Shown here piece by piece: positions 1-8,021 of a DNA stretch of 32,504 bases (the first letter of the stretch is position 1; every line of letters starts with the position of its first letter). The notes beneath the pieces were generated by a model, which was not told the origin of the DNA, made no database searches, and saw only the letters and a program-made list of their open reading frames with translations. The position numbers and the translations under genes are program-made. This DNA comes from Clostridia bacterium (lineage in GTDB: Bacteria > Bacillota_A > Clostridia > Oscillospirales > Acutalibacteraceae): the NCBI GenBank assembly GCA_017390825.1, contig JAFPAK010000046.1, positions 1 to 32,504 of the forward strand, written 5' to 3'.

Positions 1-29
1 CCCTGCTCTACCAACTGAGCTACAGAGGC
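1..29 (-). tRNA. tRNA, 5' part only (cut by window edge)
   Basis: Read on the minus strand, this is the 5' half of a tRNA: a 7-base acceptor arm beginning GCCTCTG, then TA, and a D-arm of the form GCTC-AGTTGGTA-GAGC. The anticodon lies outside the window, so the amino acid cannot be assigned. It is third in a minus-strand cluster after tRNA-Val and tRNA-Asp and probably shares their transcript. Confidence 0.85.
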
Positions 30-35
30 ATATGC

Positions 36-112
36 TGGCGACTCGGATGGGGCTCGAACCCACGACCTCTAGCGTGACAGGCTAGCGTTCTAACCAACTG
101 AACTACCGAGCC
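36..112 (-). tRNA. tRNA-Asp (GTC anticodon)
   Basis: The minus strand folds as a complete cloverleaf of 77 nt including an encoded CCA. The acceptor stem is GGCTCGG paired with CCGAGTC (one G-U). The anticodon loop CTGTCAC gives GTC, which reads Asp codons, and the T-arm contains GGTTCGAGCC. Discriminator base G matches tRNA-Asp. It lies 3 nt downstream of tRNA-Val in the same transcript. Confidence 0.96.
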
Positions 113-115
113 ACA

Positions 116-191
116 TGGTGGGAACAACAGGGCTCGAACCTGTGACCCTCTGCTTGTAAGGCAGATGCTCTCCCAGCTGAGCTATGCTCCC
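116..191 (-). tRNA. tRNA-Val (TAC anticodon)
   Basis: The minus strand shows a complete 76-nt cloverleaf with encoded CCA. The acceptor stem GGGAGCA pairs with TGTTCCC (one mismatch or wobble), the D-arm is GCTC...GAGC, and the anticodon loop CTTACAA gives TAC, reading Val codons. It is the first tRNA after the promoter at 237-265. Confidence 0.96.
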
Positions 192-236
192 ACGATATGC
201 TGTGCCTTATTGGTTATGCCCTCAGGCGACTTTGAT

Positions 237-265
237 ATAATACCACAGGCACAAGTATTTGTCAA
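237..265 (-). promoter_or_regulatory. Promoter of the tRNA cluster
   Basis: On the minus strand there is a consensus -35 TTGACA (260-265), a 17-bp spacer and a -10 TATTAT (237-242), about 45 bp before tRNA-Val. Immediately upstream, 266-297 is almost pure A/T tracts, which resembles the UP element common at stable-RNA promoters. Confidence 0.85.
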
Positions 266-276
266 GTGTTTTTTTC

Positions 277-296
277 AAATTTTTTTAAAAAAATTT
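277..296. repeat. Perfect A/T palindrome at the hslO stop and tRNA promoter
   Basis: Twenty bases, AAA-T7-A7-TTT, form a perfect palindrome that touches the hslO stop codon (296-298) and lies just upstream of the tRNA -35 box. It could act as an intrinsically bent UP-like A-tract or as a weak AT hairpin. It lacks a GC stem, so it is not a typical intrinsic terminator. Confidence 0.6.
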
Positions 297-1165
297 TAAG
301 TGTGGAAAATTGCCCTTAATTCTTCGGAAGTAAACACATATTTACTGTTACAGAACTTGCAATTCACCTCTGTTGTCGCCTGTTCATCAGCTAATTTTTC
401 GAGTTCCTCTTTTCCTATCGACTTTAAAACTCTGATAGTTTTTTCCCTCGAACAATTACATTTATATGCACATTCTCTTGTATCCAGAAGCTCCATTTCA
501 AAATCGCAAAGCACTGACTTTATCATATCTTCCGCAGACATTCCCTCGTCTATCATTGCAGTTACGGGCTGTATCCGCTCAATCGCCTTTTCAAGCCTTG
601 TTATAACTTCATCGGTAGCAAACGGCAGAAGCTGAATAAGATATCCGCCTGCTGCACGGACTGACAGATCGGGATTAACAAGCACTCCCAGCGCACAGAC
701 AGTGGGTATCTGCTCACTCTGTGCGTAATATGCTGCAATATCCTCTGCTATTTCCCCCGATATCAGCTCGACAGCACCGTTATATGGCTCTTTCATACCG
801 AGATCCTTGGTAACAAAAAGCATACCGTGACCGACAGCACCGCTGACATCAAGCTTGCCGTTGGGTTTAAGCGGTATCTCAACGATACTATTCTGAACAC
901 AACCGCGTACATTTCCGCTGCTATCTGCTACGGCGCAAAGCTCACCGGAAGGGCCATCGCCCCGTACACGCAATGTTATGGTGTCATTCTCACCTTTTAA
1001 TTGGTCGCCCATAAGTGAAGCGGCAGTAACCAGTCTGCCAAGCGCCGCAGTTATAACTGCCGACGGTTGAAAATACTCTTCAACCTTTGCAACTATCTCA
1101 GTCGAATCAATGGCAGTAGCACAAAGCTGACCGTCTGATGATATAAATCTTACAATTTTGCTCAT
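296..1165 (-). CDS. hslO: Hsp33 redox-regulated chaperone
   Basis: A cytoplasmic holdase that is activated when oxidation releases Zn from its C-terminal cysteines. The 289-residue product has the typical Hsp33 length and the C-terminal zinc switch: CxC at residues 236-238 (KCNC) and CxxC at 269-272 (CKFC). The N-terminal body reads as the Hsp33 fold, with GQLCATAIDSTEIV near the start. I chose the ATG at 1163-1165 because it begins the conserved MSKIVRF segment; the open frame upstream is antisense to the methyltransferase gene. It lies 7 nt after the methyltransferase stop, so it is the last gene of the yerC-methyltransferase-hslO operon. No clear terminator follows, so transcripts may run into the tRNA cluster. 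Confidence 0.95.
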   Translation of the reverse strand: MSKIVRFISSDGQLCATAIDSTEIVAKVEEYFQPSAVITAALGRLVTAASLMGDQLKGENDTITLRVRGDGPSGELCAVADSSGNVRGCVQNSIVEIPLKPNGKLDVSGAVGHGMLFVTKDLGMKEPYNGAVELISGEIAEDIAAYYAQSEQIPTVCALGVLVNPDLSVRAAGGYLIQLLPFATDEVITRLEKAIERIQPVTAMIDEGMSAEDMIKSVLCDFEMELLDTRECAYKCNCSREKTIRVLKSIGKEELEKLADEQATTEVNCKFCNSKYVFTSEELRAIFHT

Positions 1166-1172
1166 AATAGAT

Positions 1173-1898
1173 TTAACGAACCTTTCTGGTAGTAAAAATA
1201 AGCTTTTCGGAATATTTATGAGGCTCTCCCATAGTATCAAAATCACATATTTCCAGTATCTCATATCCAGCATCCATGAGAACTTCCGAAATATCACTAA
1301 CGGAATATGCTCGCTCCGAAAAGCTGTCGGACATACGATTATAGCCGTTATCATTTTTGCAGAAGAAATCAAGATAAATATCAACGGTGTTTGAATGACA
1401 TTCATTCTGCCACACTAGATAGATATCGTCATAATCACAGGCGAAGGTGTTGTCTGCAAGCACCCGTCTGTGCTTATATATAGTATTGACATCAAAAATA
1501 AGCAATCCACCGGGCTCGGTGAACAATGAAATTTTGCTTATCGCTTTTTTCAGCTCACGCTTATTAAGGATGTGATTGAATCCGTCCAGCATACAAAACG
1601 CAGTATCTACCGTACCGTAAAGATCAAGCTCGCACAGATCCTGACAAAGCAGCAGCACGCTGCTGTCTACCCTTTCGCTTGCAACAGAAAGCATCTCTTC
1701 AGATAAATCGACACCCGTTACATCAAAACCACGGTCTGCAAGGCATTTCGTAAAGCTTCCGGTACCGCAAGCAGCGTCCAACACCAAAGACGGAGTATGA
1801 CCGTACTTTTTGCAAAGCGATAACGTATTCTCACATAATGCATCATAATCAATATCACTCATCAAACGGTCATACACATATGCAAAGCTGTTATACAT
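1173..1898 (-). CDS. Class I SAM-dependent methyltransferase
   Basis: A 241-residue class I methyltransferase. Motif I is VLDAACGTGSF at residues 39-49, which binds SAM, followed by the acidic turn GVDLSEEML at 62-70. The later part (FCMLDGFNHI, GGLLIFDVNT) fits the Methyltransf_11/25 families. The opening MYNSFAYVYDRLMSDIDYD is typical of a small cytosolic group in Clostridia whose substrate is unknown. Its start overlaps the end of yerC by 8 nt and its stop is 7 nt before hslO, so it is the middle gene of a three-gene unit. The substrate cannot be told from sequence. Confidence 0.88.
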   Translation of the reverse strand: MYNSFAYVYDRLMSDIDYDALCENTLSLCKKYGHTPSLVLDAACGTGSFTKCLADRGFDVTGVDLSEEMLSVASERVDSSVLLLCQDLCELDLYGTVDTAFCMLDGFNHILNKRELKKAISKISLFTEPGGLLIFDVNTIYKHRRVLADNTFACDYDDIYLVWQNECHSNTVDIYLDFFCKNDNGYNRMSDSFSERAYSVSDISEVLMDAGYEILEICDFDTMGEPHKYSEKLIFTTRKVR

Positions 1899-2190
1899 CT
1901 TTAGCTTCCTTCAAACGGTCAAAAACAAGTGAATATCCGTCATTACCGTAAACAAGCGAACGGTTAACACGGCTGATGGTAGCCGTGCTTGCGCCGGTCT
2001 TTTCAACTATTTCGTTATAGCTGCACTTATCCATCAGCATTTTTGCAACTTCAAAGCGCTGTCTTATAGATATTATTTCCTTGACAGTACAAAGATCCTC
2101 AAAAAGCGCATAGCACTCCTCAACTGTTTCGAGTGTTAATATAGCACGAAAAAGTTCATCGGTACTTTCGGTCCTTAATTTATCTACCAT
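1891..2190 (-). CDS. yerC: YerC/YecD family TrpR-like DNA-binding protein
   Basis: A 99-residue all-helical protein of the TrpR-related YerC/YecD family. A helix-turn-helix is visible at about residues 57-79 (YNEIVEKTGASTATISRVNR). The family is widespread in Firmicutes; its ligand and targets are poorly known. I chose the ATG at 2188-2190 because the Shine-Dalgarno AAAGGAG (2199-2205) lies 7-8 nt upstream; an ATG two codons earlier is too close to it. The gene has its own promoter (2229-2257) and heads the operon with the methyltransferase and hslO. Confidence 0.9.
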   Translation of the reverse strand: MVDKLRTESTDELFRAILTLETVEECYALFEDLCTVKEIISIRQRFEVAKMLMDKCSYNEIVEKTGASTATISRVNRSLVYGNDGYSLVFDRLKEAKDV

Positions 2191-2228
2191 ATACATTCTC
2201 CTTTGTATTATCACTTTAATACACAAAA

Positions 2229-2257
2229 ATTTTAACACACTAAACTGTAAAAGTCAA
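2229..2257 (-). promoter_or_regulatory. Promoter of yerC-methyltransferase-hslO
   Basis: On the minus strand: -35 TTGACT (2252-2257), 17-bp spacer, -10 TAAAAT (2229-2234). It is 38 bp upstream of the yerC start codon and divergent from the Na+ pump operon promoter. Confidence 0.8.
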
Positions 2258-2321
2258 GCGGATTTATATCCTCTGTATTGTGCAAATTCACTTATTAAGC
2301 ATAAATACCGATTAATTTTTG

Positions 2322-2362
2322 TGACAACTGATAAAAAGTATATCTTTGATAATTATTTGTCA
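2322..2362. repeat. Inverted repeat TGACAA/TTGTCA upstream of the Na+ pump promoter
   Basis: TGACAA at 2322-2327 and TTGTCA at 2357-2362 are inverted copies with centres 35 bp apart, each next to a run of T or A. They sit just upstream of the -35 box at 2371. This could be a pair of regulator half-sites, but AT-rich context makes chance likely. Confidence 0.3.
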
Positions 2363-2370
2363 AAAAACTC

Positions 2371-2399
2371 TTGAAAAAACATTTACATTTTAGTATAAT
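2371..2399 (+). promoter_or_regulatory. Promoter of the Na+ pump operon
   Basis: -35 TTGAAA (2371-2376), 17-bp spacer, perfect -10 TATAAT (2394-2399). The first start codon is at 2453 with GGAGG at 2437-2441, giving a 5' leader of roughly 45 nt. Confidence 0.88.
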
Positions 2400-2452
2400 A
2401 AAGCCAAATATGTATTTTTTATTACATATTAAAAACGGAGGTGTAAGCTTAG

Positions 2453-2788
2453 ATGAATATCAATGTTTCAGCAACTATGGACGGTTCTGTAGTGCTCGGT
2501 TCCGGCGATATAATGCTCGTTTGCGCATTGGGTGTAGGCATTGTTTTTGCGGGATTGGTTTGTATAGTATTGCTTTGCACAATACTTTCAAAAGTCATGA
2601 AGTTATTCGGAGAAAAGGAAGAAGCCGCTCCTGCTGCTGTTGCAGCACCTGTTGCCGCTCCTACCTCTGCTGCGAACGACTTACCGGCTAACAGACAAGA
2701 ATTTGTCGCAGCTGTTTCAGCAGCAATCGCTGAACAGATGGGTAAGGATGTTTCTGCTATCCGTATCGTATCAATCAAAAGAGTGTAA
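2453..2788 (+). CDS. OadG-like gamma subunit of the Na+-pumping decarboxylase
   Basis: A small 111-residue subunit with one transmembrane helix (about residues 18-46) followed by an Ala/Pro-rich linker (about 58-72) and a short C-terminal domain. This is the architecture of OadG/MmdD/GcdD-type subunits, which anchor and assemble the peripheral carboxyltransferase on the membrane beta subunit. The C-terminal segment (NRQEFVAAVSAAIAEQMG...IRIVSIKRV) is the usual closing domain of the clostridial form. It is the first gene of the operon, behind GGAGG 11 nt upstream, and the biotin carrier gene follows after 30 nt. The assignment rests on topology and neighbours more than on motifs. Confidence 0.82.
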   Translation: MNINVSATMDGSVVLGSGDIMLVCALGVGIVFAGLVCIVLLCTILSKVMKLFGEKEEAAPAAVAAPVAAPTSAANDLPANRQEFVAAVSAAIAEQMGKDVSAIRIVSIKRV

Positions 2789-2818
2789 AATTAACCAATT
2801 AAAGAAAGGTGAAAAATC

Positions 2819-3181
2819 ATGAAAAACTATAAAGTTATCGTAAACGGAACTGCATATGAAATCGCAGTTGAAGAAATCGACGCTTCTGCAGTAAAGGCTG
2901 CTCCTGCTGCAGCACCGGCACCCGCTGCTGCTCCGGCTCCGGCTCCTGCTGCCGCTGCTCCCGCAGGCGGCGAAAAGGTTCAAAGTCCGATGCCCGGCAC
3001 AATCCTTTCAGTAAATGTTTCTGAAGGTAAAGCTGTTAAGAAGGGTGACGTTCTCTTTATCCTTGAAGCTATGAAGATGGAAAACGAAATTATGGCTCCG
3101 TGCGATGGTACTGTTGCACAGGTAAGCGTTCAGAACGGCGCTTCTGTTGAGTCTGGCTCACTTTTGTGTGTAATTGCGTAA
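2819..3181 (+). CDS. Biotin carboxyl carrier protein of the decarboxylase
   Basis: A free-standing 120-residue biotin carrier. After a short beta-rich start (residues 1-20) comes an Ala/Pro linker (about 27-50) and a biotinyl domain with the hallmark EAMKMEN; Lys86 is the predicted biotinylation site. It would move CO2 from the carboxyltransferase (4483-5898) to the membrane subunit OadB (3201-4466). In the classic Klebsiella enzyme this domain is fused to the alpha subunit; here it is separate, as in many Clostridia. The Shine-Dalgarno AAAGGTG is 8-9 nt before the ATG. Confidence 0.93.
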   Translation: MKNYKVIVNGTAYEIAVEEIDASAVKAAPAAAPAPAAAPAPAPAAAAPAGGEKVQSPMPGTILSVNVSEGKAVKKGDVLFILEAMKMENEIMAPCDGTVAQVSVQNGASVESGSLLCVIA

Positions 3182-3200
3182 CATCCGGAGGACTTGATCA

Positions 3201-4466
3201 ATGGATGCTATAATGAATTTTCTTGAAAGCACCGGCTTTTATACGATAGGTAGTGCTATCTCATCAAATTGGGATATGCTTGTAATGCTGCTTGTCGGCT
3301 GTGTGTTACTTTATCTTGCAATCGTTAAAAAGTTTGAGCCGTTGCTCCTTTTGCCTATCGCATTCGGTATGTTGCTTACAAACCTCCCCGGCACAGATAT
3401 GTTCCATGAAATCCTATACGCAGGTGGTCATGTAAACTGGGAGCTTTTCGGCGGTGGAGCATATACACAAGAATTGTACAATGAGCTTGCCGATGCAGGT
3501 GTAAGTCAGGCAGTGCTTAATTCGGTTGAGATCGGAAGTAATGTTTCAGCAGGTCTTCTTGACTACCTTTACCTCGGTGTTAAGCTCGGTATCTATCCGT
3601 GCCTTATTTTCTTCGGTGTAGGCGCTATGACCGACTTTGAGCCGCTTATTGCTAATCCGAAGTCACTTCTTCTCGGTGCAGCTGCTCAGATCGGCATTTT
3701 CGGCACATTTATCATCGCCTCGCTTATGGGCTTTACCGGTGCAGAAGCAGGCTCTATCGGTATTATCGGCGGAGCTGACGGCCCGACTGCTATCTTCACA
3801 ACATCACTGCTTGCCCCCGACCTTCTCGGACCTATTGCAGTTGCTGCATATTCATATATGGCGCTCGTTCCGGTTATCCAGCCGCCTATTATGAAGCTAC
3901 TCACAACTAAGAAAGAGCGCTCAATCGTTATGAAGCCGCTTCGCATGGTTTCAAAGCGTGAAAAGATCATTTTCCCGATCGCAATTGCATTGTTTGTTAC
4001 CTTGCTCGTACCTTCAGCAGGTCCGCTGATCTGCTCTTTGATGCTCGGTAACCTCTTTAAGGAAAGCGGTGTTACAGAGCGTCTTTCAAAGACAGTACAG
4101 AACGAGCTTATGAATATCGTTACAATATTCCTCGGTGTTACTGTTGGTGCAACCGCTACTTCAACTACATTCCTCTCGTTGCAGACTATCAAAATCATCA
4201 TCCTCGGTGTAGTTGCATTCGGTGTTGCTACCGCAGCAGGCGTAATCTTTGCAAAGATCATGAATCTGTTCCTCAAGAATAAGATCAATCCGCTTATCGG
4301 TTCAGCAGGTGTATCCGCAGTTCCGATGGCTGCACGTGTATCACAGGTAGTAGGTCAAAAGGAAAATCCCTCAAACTTCCTTCTGATGCACGCTATGGGT
4401 CCGAACGTTGCCGGTGTTATCGGTTCTGCTATCGCAGCAGGCGTTCTTATCTCAATATTCGGTTAA
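3201..4466 (+). CDS. oadB: Na+-translocating decarboxylase beta subunit (OadB)
   Basis: A 421-residue polytopic membrane protein of the OadB/MmdB/GcdB family, which decarboxylates carboxybiotin and exports Na+. The signature GIIGGADGPTAIF occurs at about residues 187-199; Asp193 corresponds to the essential Asp of the pump. A second conserved element is GVGAMTDFEPLI near 139-150. The C-terminal half carries the family segment SAVPMAARVSQ and ends in MHAMGPNVAGVIGSAIAAG. It follows the biotin carrier by 19 nt and precedes the carboxyltransferase by 16 nt, both with strong ribosome sites. The complex should couple oxaloacetate decarboxylation to a Na+ gradient. Confidence 0.95.
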   Translation: MDAIMNFLESTGFYTIGSAISSNWDMLVMLLVGCVLLYLAIVKKFEPLLLLPIAFGMLLTNLPGTDMFHEILYAGGHVNWELFGGGAYTQELYNELADAGVSQAVLNSVEIGSNVSAGLLDYLYLGVKLGIYPCLIFFGVGAMTDFEPLIANPKSLLLGAAAQIGIFGTFIIASLMGFTGAEAGSIGIIGGADGPTAIFTTSLLAPDLLGPIAVAAYSYMALVPVIQPPIMKLLTTKKERSIVMKPLRMVSKREKIIFPIAIALFVTLLVPSAGPLICSLMLGNLFKESGVTERLSKTVQNELMNIVTIFLGVTVGATATSTTFLSLQTIKIIILGVVAFGVATAAGVIFAKIMNLFLKNKINPLIGSAGVSAVPMAARVSQVVGQKENPSNFLLMHAMGPNVAGVIGSAIAAGVLISIFG

Positions 4467-4482
4467 TGGGAGGTAAATAAAA

Positions 4483-5898
4483 ATGGCTAAAAATCCGCTT
4501 AAAATTACCGATACCATACTTCGTGACGCACATCAGTCGCAGGCAGCGACTCGTATGCGTATTGAAGATATGCTTCCCGCATGCGAAATGCTCGACAATA
4601 TGGGGTACTGGTCACTTGAATGTTGGGGCGGTGCTACATTTGATGTATGTATGCGTTACCTCAACGAAGATCCGTGGGAAAGACTCCGTCTTTTGAAATC
4701 CCATATGCCCAAGACTAATTTGCAAATGCTTTTCAGAGGTCAGAATATCCTTGGTTACAAGCATTATGCAGACGATGTTGTTGATGAATTCTGCCGTCTT
4801 TCTATCAAAAACGGTATCAATGTAATTCGTATTTTCGATGCACTCAACGACAAGCGCAATGTTCGTCAGGCTATTGAATCAACAAAGAAATACGGTGGTA
4901 TCTGCGAGGCTGCTATCAGCTACACATCAAGCCCTGTTCACGATGAGGATTATTTCGTAAACCTCGCTTGTGACCTTGCTGAAATGGGTGCTGATACTAT
5001 CTGTATCAAGGATATGGCTAACCTTCTTCTCCCCTATGATGCTTACTCACTCGTTAAGAAGCTCAAGGAAAAGGTCGGCGTGCCGATCCACCTTCACACT
5101 CACAACACCACCGGTACCGGCGATATGACATATCTTATGGCTGCTCAAGCAGGTGTTGATATCGTTGACTGTGCGCTTTCTCCGCTTGCCAACGGTACAG
5201 CAAACCCCGCAACTGAAGCGCTTGTTGCTACCTTGCAGGGCACAGATCGTGATACTGGTCTTGACCTCAACAAGCTTTCAGAGGCTGCTGCACATTTCCG
5301 TACAGTTGCGGATAAGCTCAAGGAGCAGGGCATACTTGATCCTAAAGTATTGAGCGTTGATACAAACACTCTTATCTATCAGGTACCCGGCGGTATGCTT
5401 TCAAATATGATATCACAGCTCAAGCAGGCTAACGCTCTTGACAAGTACTATGATGTACTTGCAGAAGTTCCGCGTGTAAGAGAGGACTTTGGTTATCCGC
5501 CGCTCGTAACTCCTTCAAGCCAGATCGTTGGTACACAGGCAGTTCTGAATGTAATTTCAGGCGAGCGCTATAAGATGTTTACCAAAGAATCAAAGGGTAT
5601 TCTGCACGGTGATTACGGCGCAGTTCCCGGTAAGGTAAATGAAGATGTACGCAAGAAGGCTATCGGTGATGAAGAACCTATCACCTGCCGTCCTGCTGAC
5701 TTGCTCGAACCCGAGCTTGAGAAATACCGTGAGGAAGCAAAGGATCTTATCAAGAGTGATGAAGATGTGCTTTCATACGCATTATTCCCGCAGGTTGCAA
5801 AGGAATTCCTTACAAAGCGCAACAATCCCGAGCCGGAAGCACCGGCTGTTGAGGAAGACGGCGTAAGAGTTCTTTATGTAGACGACGCTGCAATGTAA
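4483..5898 (+). CDS. oadA: Oxaloacetate decarboxylase carboxyltransferase (alpha) subunit
   Basis: A 471-residue pyruvate-carboxylase-type carboxyltransferase that moves the carboxyl group of oxaloacetate to biotin, releasing pyruvate. The TIM barrel begins TDTILRDAHQSQAATRM with metal-ligand Asp15, the carbamylatable Lys is in ICIKDMANLL (Lys176), and the metal His pair is HTHN (His205, His207). These match Asp17, Lys178, His207 and His209 of known OadA with a constant offset of two. The conserved C-terminal carboxylase domain runs to about residue 440 (YGAVPGKVNEDVRKKA). No biotin domain is attached; that is the separate protein at 2819-3181. Methylmalonyl-CoA decarboxylase is excluded because its alpha subunit is from another family. 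A strong terminator follows. Confidence 0.94.
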   Translation: MAKNPLKITDTILRDAHQSQAATRMRIEDMLPACEMLDNMGYWSLECWGGATFDVCMRYLNEDPWERLRLLKSHMPKTNLQMLFRGQNILGYKHYADDVVDEFCRLSIKNGINVIRIFDALNDKRNVRQAIESTKKYGGICEAAISYTSSPVHDEDYFVNLACDLAEMGADTICIKDMANLLLPYDAYSLVKKLKEKVGVPIHLHTHNTTGTGDMTYLMAAQAGVDIVDCALSPLANGTANPATEALVATLQGTDRDTGLDLNKLSEAAAHFRTVADKLKEQGILDPKVLSVDTNTLIYQVPGGMLSNMISQLKQANALDKYYDVLAEVPRVREDFGYPPLVTPSSQIVGTQAVLNVISGERYKMFTKESKGILHGDYGAVPGKVNEDVRKKAIGDEEPITCRPADLLEPELEKYREEAKDLIKSDEDVLSYALFPQVAKEFLTKRNNPEPEAPAVEEDGVRVLYVDDAAM

Positions 5899-5908
5899 GA
5901 ATAAAATC

Positions 5909-5943
5909 AAAACTCCAACATTCTTTAGAATGTTGGAGTTTTT
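5909..5943. terminator. Bidirectional intrinsic terminator between the Na+ pump and flotillin operons
   Basis: A 15-bp perfect stem (5909-5923 with 5928-5942) around a TTTA loop, followed by TTTTTG on the plus strand. The AAAA start of the stem supplies a U-tract on the minus strand. It lies between convergent genes that end at 5898 and 5950. Confidence 0.93.
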
Positions 5944-5949
5944 GTTTGT

Positions 5950-7359
5950 TTATTCTTCTGTCTGCTCAGCAGTTACCGTTATCTGATCCTTCGGCTTTTC
6001 TTCTATCTCGGTTCCTAAAAACTCGGGTATCTTGATTCCTGCCATTTTAAGTGTTTCATTAAGCGGCGGAACAGATTTCATAATACCTGAAAGGAAGTTT
6101 GCAGTTGTTGATGTAGAATTCTCACCGCCCATCGAATCCCAAACGGTAATCTTATCAATATTAAGATTCTTAACTGCTTCAACCTGAATTTTAACAAGCT
6201 CTTCGATCTTATCAACAAGCATAAGCTGAACCGCTGCAGATGCATCTCCGCCGGCTGCGTCGATGATCTTTTTGAAACCTTCAGCCTGCTTTTCGAGTAT
6301 CTCCTGAACGCCTCGTGCCTGTGCTTCCATCGTTGCATAGATAGCATCAGCTTCACCCTTTGCCTTACGGCGTTTCTGCTCTGCTTCTGCCTCTGCTTCA
6401 AGTTCCTTGCGTTCCTTTTCGATTTTGGCTGCAGTGATGATATCGGCCTGCTTGGTTGCAAGCTCACGTTCTGCACGAGCCTGTTCTGCCTGCTGCTCTG
6501 CTGCATATGCCTCTTCGAGAGCTTTAGCCGCAGCGATCTTTTCTGCAGCAACCGCTCTGCGCTGTGCTTCTGCTTCTTTTTCACGGCGAATAGCGTCTGA
6601 CAGCGCTACTGCTGCTTTAGACTCATTCTCACCTGCAATAGCGGTTGCGTTTGACTCTGCAACAGAGATACGCTGATCCTTAACTGCTACTGCCTCACCG
6701 ATACTACCGTCACGGTTTTTCTCAGCTACCGAACGCTTTGCATCGTTGATAGCTTTTGCAGCTGCCTCTTTACCGAGCGCCTCAATATAACCTGATTCAT
6801 CGGTGATATCTGTTACATTTACGTTGATAAGGCGAAGACCGATCTTTTTAAGCTCGGTTTCAACATTGTGTGAAACTGCTTCAAGAAACTTATCACGGTC
6901 GGTATTGATCTCCTCAATATCCATCGTTGCAATGACAAGACGGAGCTGACCGAATATGATATCCTTTGCAAGTTCTTGAATCTCGTTAAGTCGGAGACCC
7001 AAGAGACGCTCTGCCGCATTCTGCATTACACCCTGCTCAACAGAAATACCAACAGTAAAACGAGAGGGAACATCTACACGGATATTCTGGTGTGAAAGTG
7101 CGTTTGTAAGGTCAACGTTGATCGACATAGGTGTAAGATCCAGATATTCGTATGACTGAATGATCGGCCAGATAAATGCTGCGCCACCGTGGATACATTT
7201 AGCGCTGCGGTTAGTGCCGTCCTTGTTTGTGCCGACCTTACCGTAGATAACAAGCACCTTATCTGACGGACAGCGACGGTATCTTGTAAGTGCTACGAGC
7301 AAAAGTGTGAACAAAAGTACTGCAATAACTGTGATTGCAATGATAATGTTGAGTGACAT
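5950..7359 (-). CDS. Flotillin-like SPFH-domain membrane scaffold protein
   Basis: A 469-residue flotillin. An N-terminal membrane segment (about residues 4-26) is followed by an SPFH/PHB domain (about 28-200) and a long charged Ala/Glu-rich coiled coil (about 205-355) with the typical EA repeats (AEAEAEQKRRKAKGEADAIYA). Flotillins oligomerise at the inner face of the membrane and organise lipid microdomains; the bacterial ones (FloT, YqiK) often pair with an NfeD protein. Here the NfeD-like gene is 30 nt upstream and a DUF1836 regulator precedes that. The ribosome site AAGGAGG lies about 8 nt before the ATG. It ends the operon at the bidirectional terminator. Confidence 0.93.
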   Translation of the reverse strand: MSLNIIIAITVIAVLLFTLLLVALTRYRRCPSDKVLVIYGKVGTNKDGTNRSAKCIHGGAAFIWPIIQSYEYLDLTPMSINVDLTNALSHQNIRVDVPSRFTVGISVEQGVMQNAAERLLGLRLNEIQELAKDIIFGQLRLVIATMDIEEINTDRDKFLEAVSHNVETELKKIGLRLINVNVTDITDESGYIEALGKEAAAKAINDAKRSVAEKNRDGSIGEAVAVKDQRISVAESNATAIAGENESKAAVALSDAIRREKEAEAQRRAVAAEKIAAAKALEEAYAAEQQAEQARAERELATKQADIITAAKIEKERKELEAEAEAEQKRRKAKGEADAIYATMEAQARGVQEILEKQAEGFKKIIDAAGGDASAAVQLMLVDKIEELVKIQVEAVKNLNIDKITVWDSMGGENSTSTTANFLSGIMKSVPPLNETLKMAGIKIPEFLGTEIEEKPKDQITVTAEQTEE

Positions 7360-7389
7360 ATATTTTCCTCCTTAAATAATGCTTTTATA

Positions 7390-8004
7390 TTATGATACAT
7401 TCAGCGGACGGACAACAAGCACATTATCCGATACCGACACTATCTGTACCATAGCATCTGATTTAATATCGCTGTCATAATCGGTGACAGCATCCATTTC
7501 CACAAAACGGTCCTGCAATGTGAATGTCACTTTGCCGACCCCTTGTCTTGCCGCAGGTATTTTGATATATACCTTTGCGGTGTGTGCAACTGCATTTTTT
7601 GGATCGAGATTTCCTGTTTCCTGCAAACTCAGCATAAGCTTTAAAAGAAATGCTACCAAAAACAGCGCACCTATTCCCGATACTATCGCAACAATAGAAG
7701 CAATAAGACTTCCGGCATTTAAATCAACCGCTGCTATACCGAGCCAACCGCCGACTGCGAACATTGCAACAAGTCCTCGCACGGTAAATATACGAACACC
7801 GTCACTATGATGGGCACCGTCGTGACCGTGATCAATATCGCCATGATGATCTAAATCCATATCATGATCGGTATCGTGTTCACCAAAACCAAACAACAGT
7901 AATATAGTTTGAATAGCAAGTATCACCGTTGCCGGAATTGCCACGCACGCAAATATCTGTTGCAATGAAGTCAGGTCATTAAACCAGTTTGCGAACCATT
8001 CCAT
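7390..8004 (-). CDS. NfeD-like membrane protein with His/Asp-rich loop
   Basis: A 204-residue integral membrane protein. Predicted helices lie at about residues 18-38, 77-95 and 98-124, and the C-terminal 135-204 looks like the OB-fold domain of NfeD proteins (AKVYIKIPAARQGVGKVTF ... VRPLNV). This resembles B. subtilis YuaF, the partner of flotillin FloT. The unusual part is residues 43-66, between the first two helices, which is dense in His and Asp (about nine His) and may bind a metal. It lies 17 nt after the DUF1836 gene and 30 nt before the flotillin gene, so the three are probably co-transcribed. NfeD assignment is from topology and context. Confidence 0.82.
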   Translation of the reverse strand: MEWFANWFNDLTSLQQIFACVAIPATVILAIQTILLLFGFGEHDTDHDMDLDHHGDIDHGHDGAHHSDGVRIFTVRGLVAMFAVGGWLGIAAVDLNAGSLIASIVAIVSGIGALFLVAFLLKLMLSLQETGNLDPKNAVAHTAKVYIKIPAARQGVGKVTFTLQDRFVEMDAVTDYDSDIKSDAMVQIVSVSDNVLVVRPLNVS

Positions 8005-8021
8005 AAAACATTCCCCCTACC

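Noticed and set aside
1158..1405. Extended N-terminus for Hsp33 to 1405.
   Set aside because: The extra 80 residues are the antisense of the methyltransferase 3' end; the Hsp33 family starts at the MSKIVRF segment.
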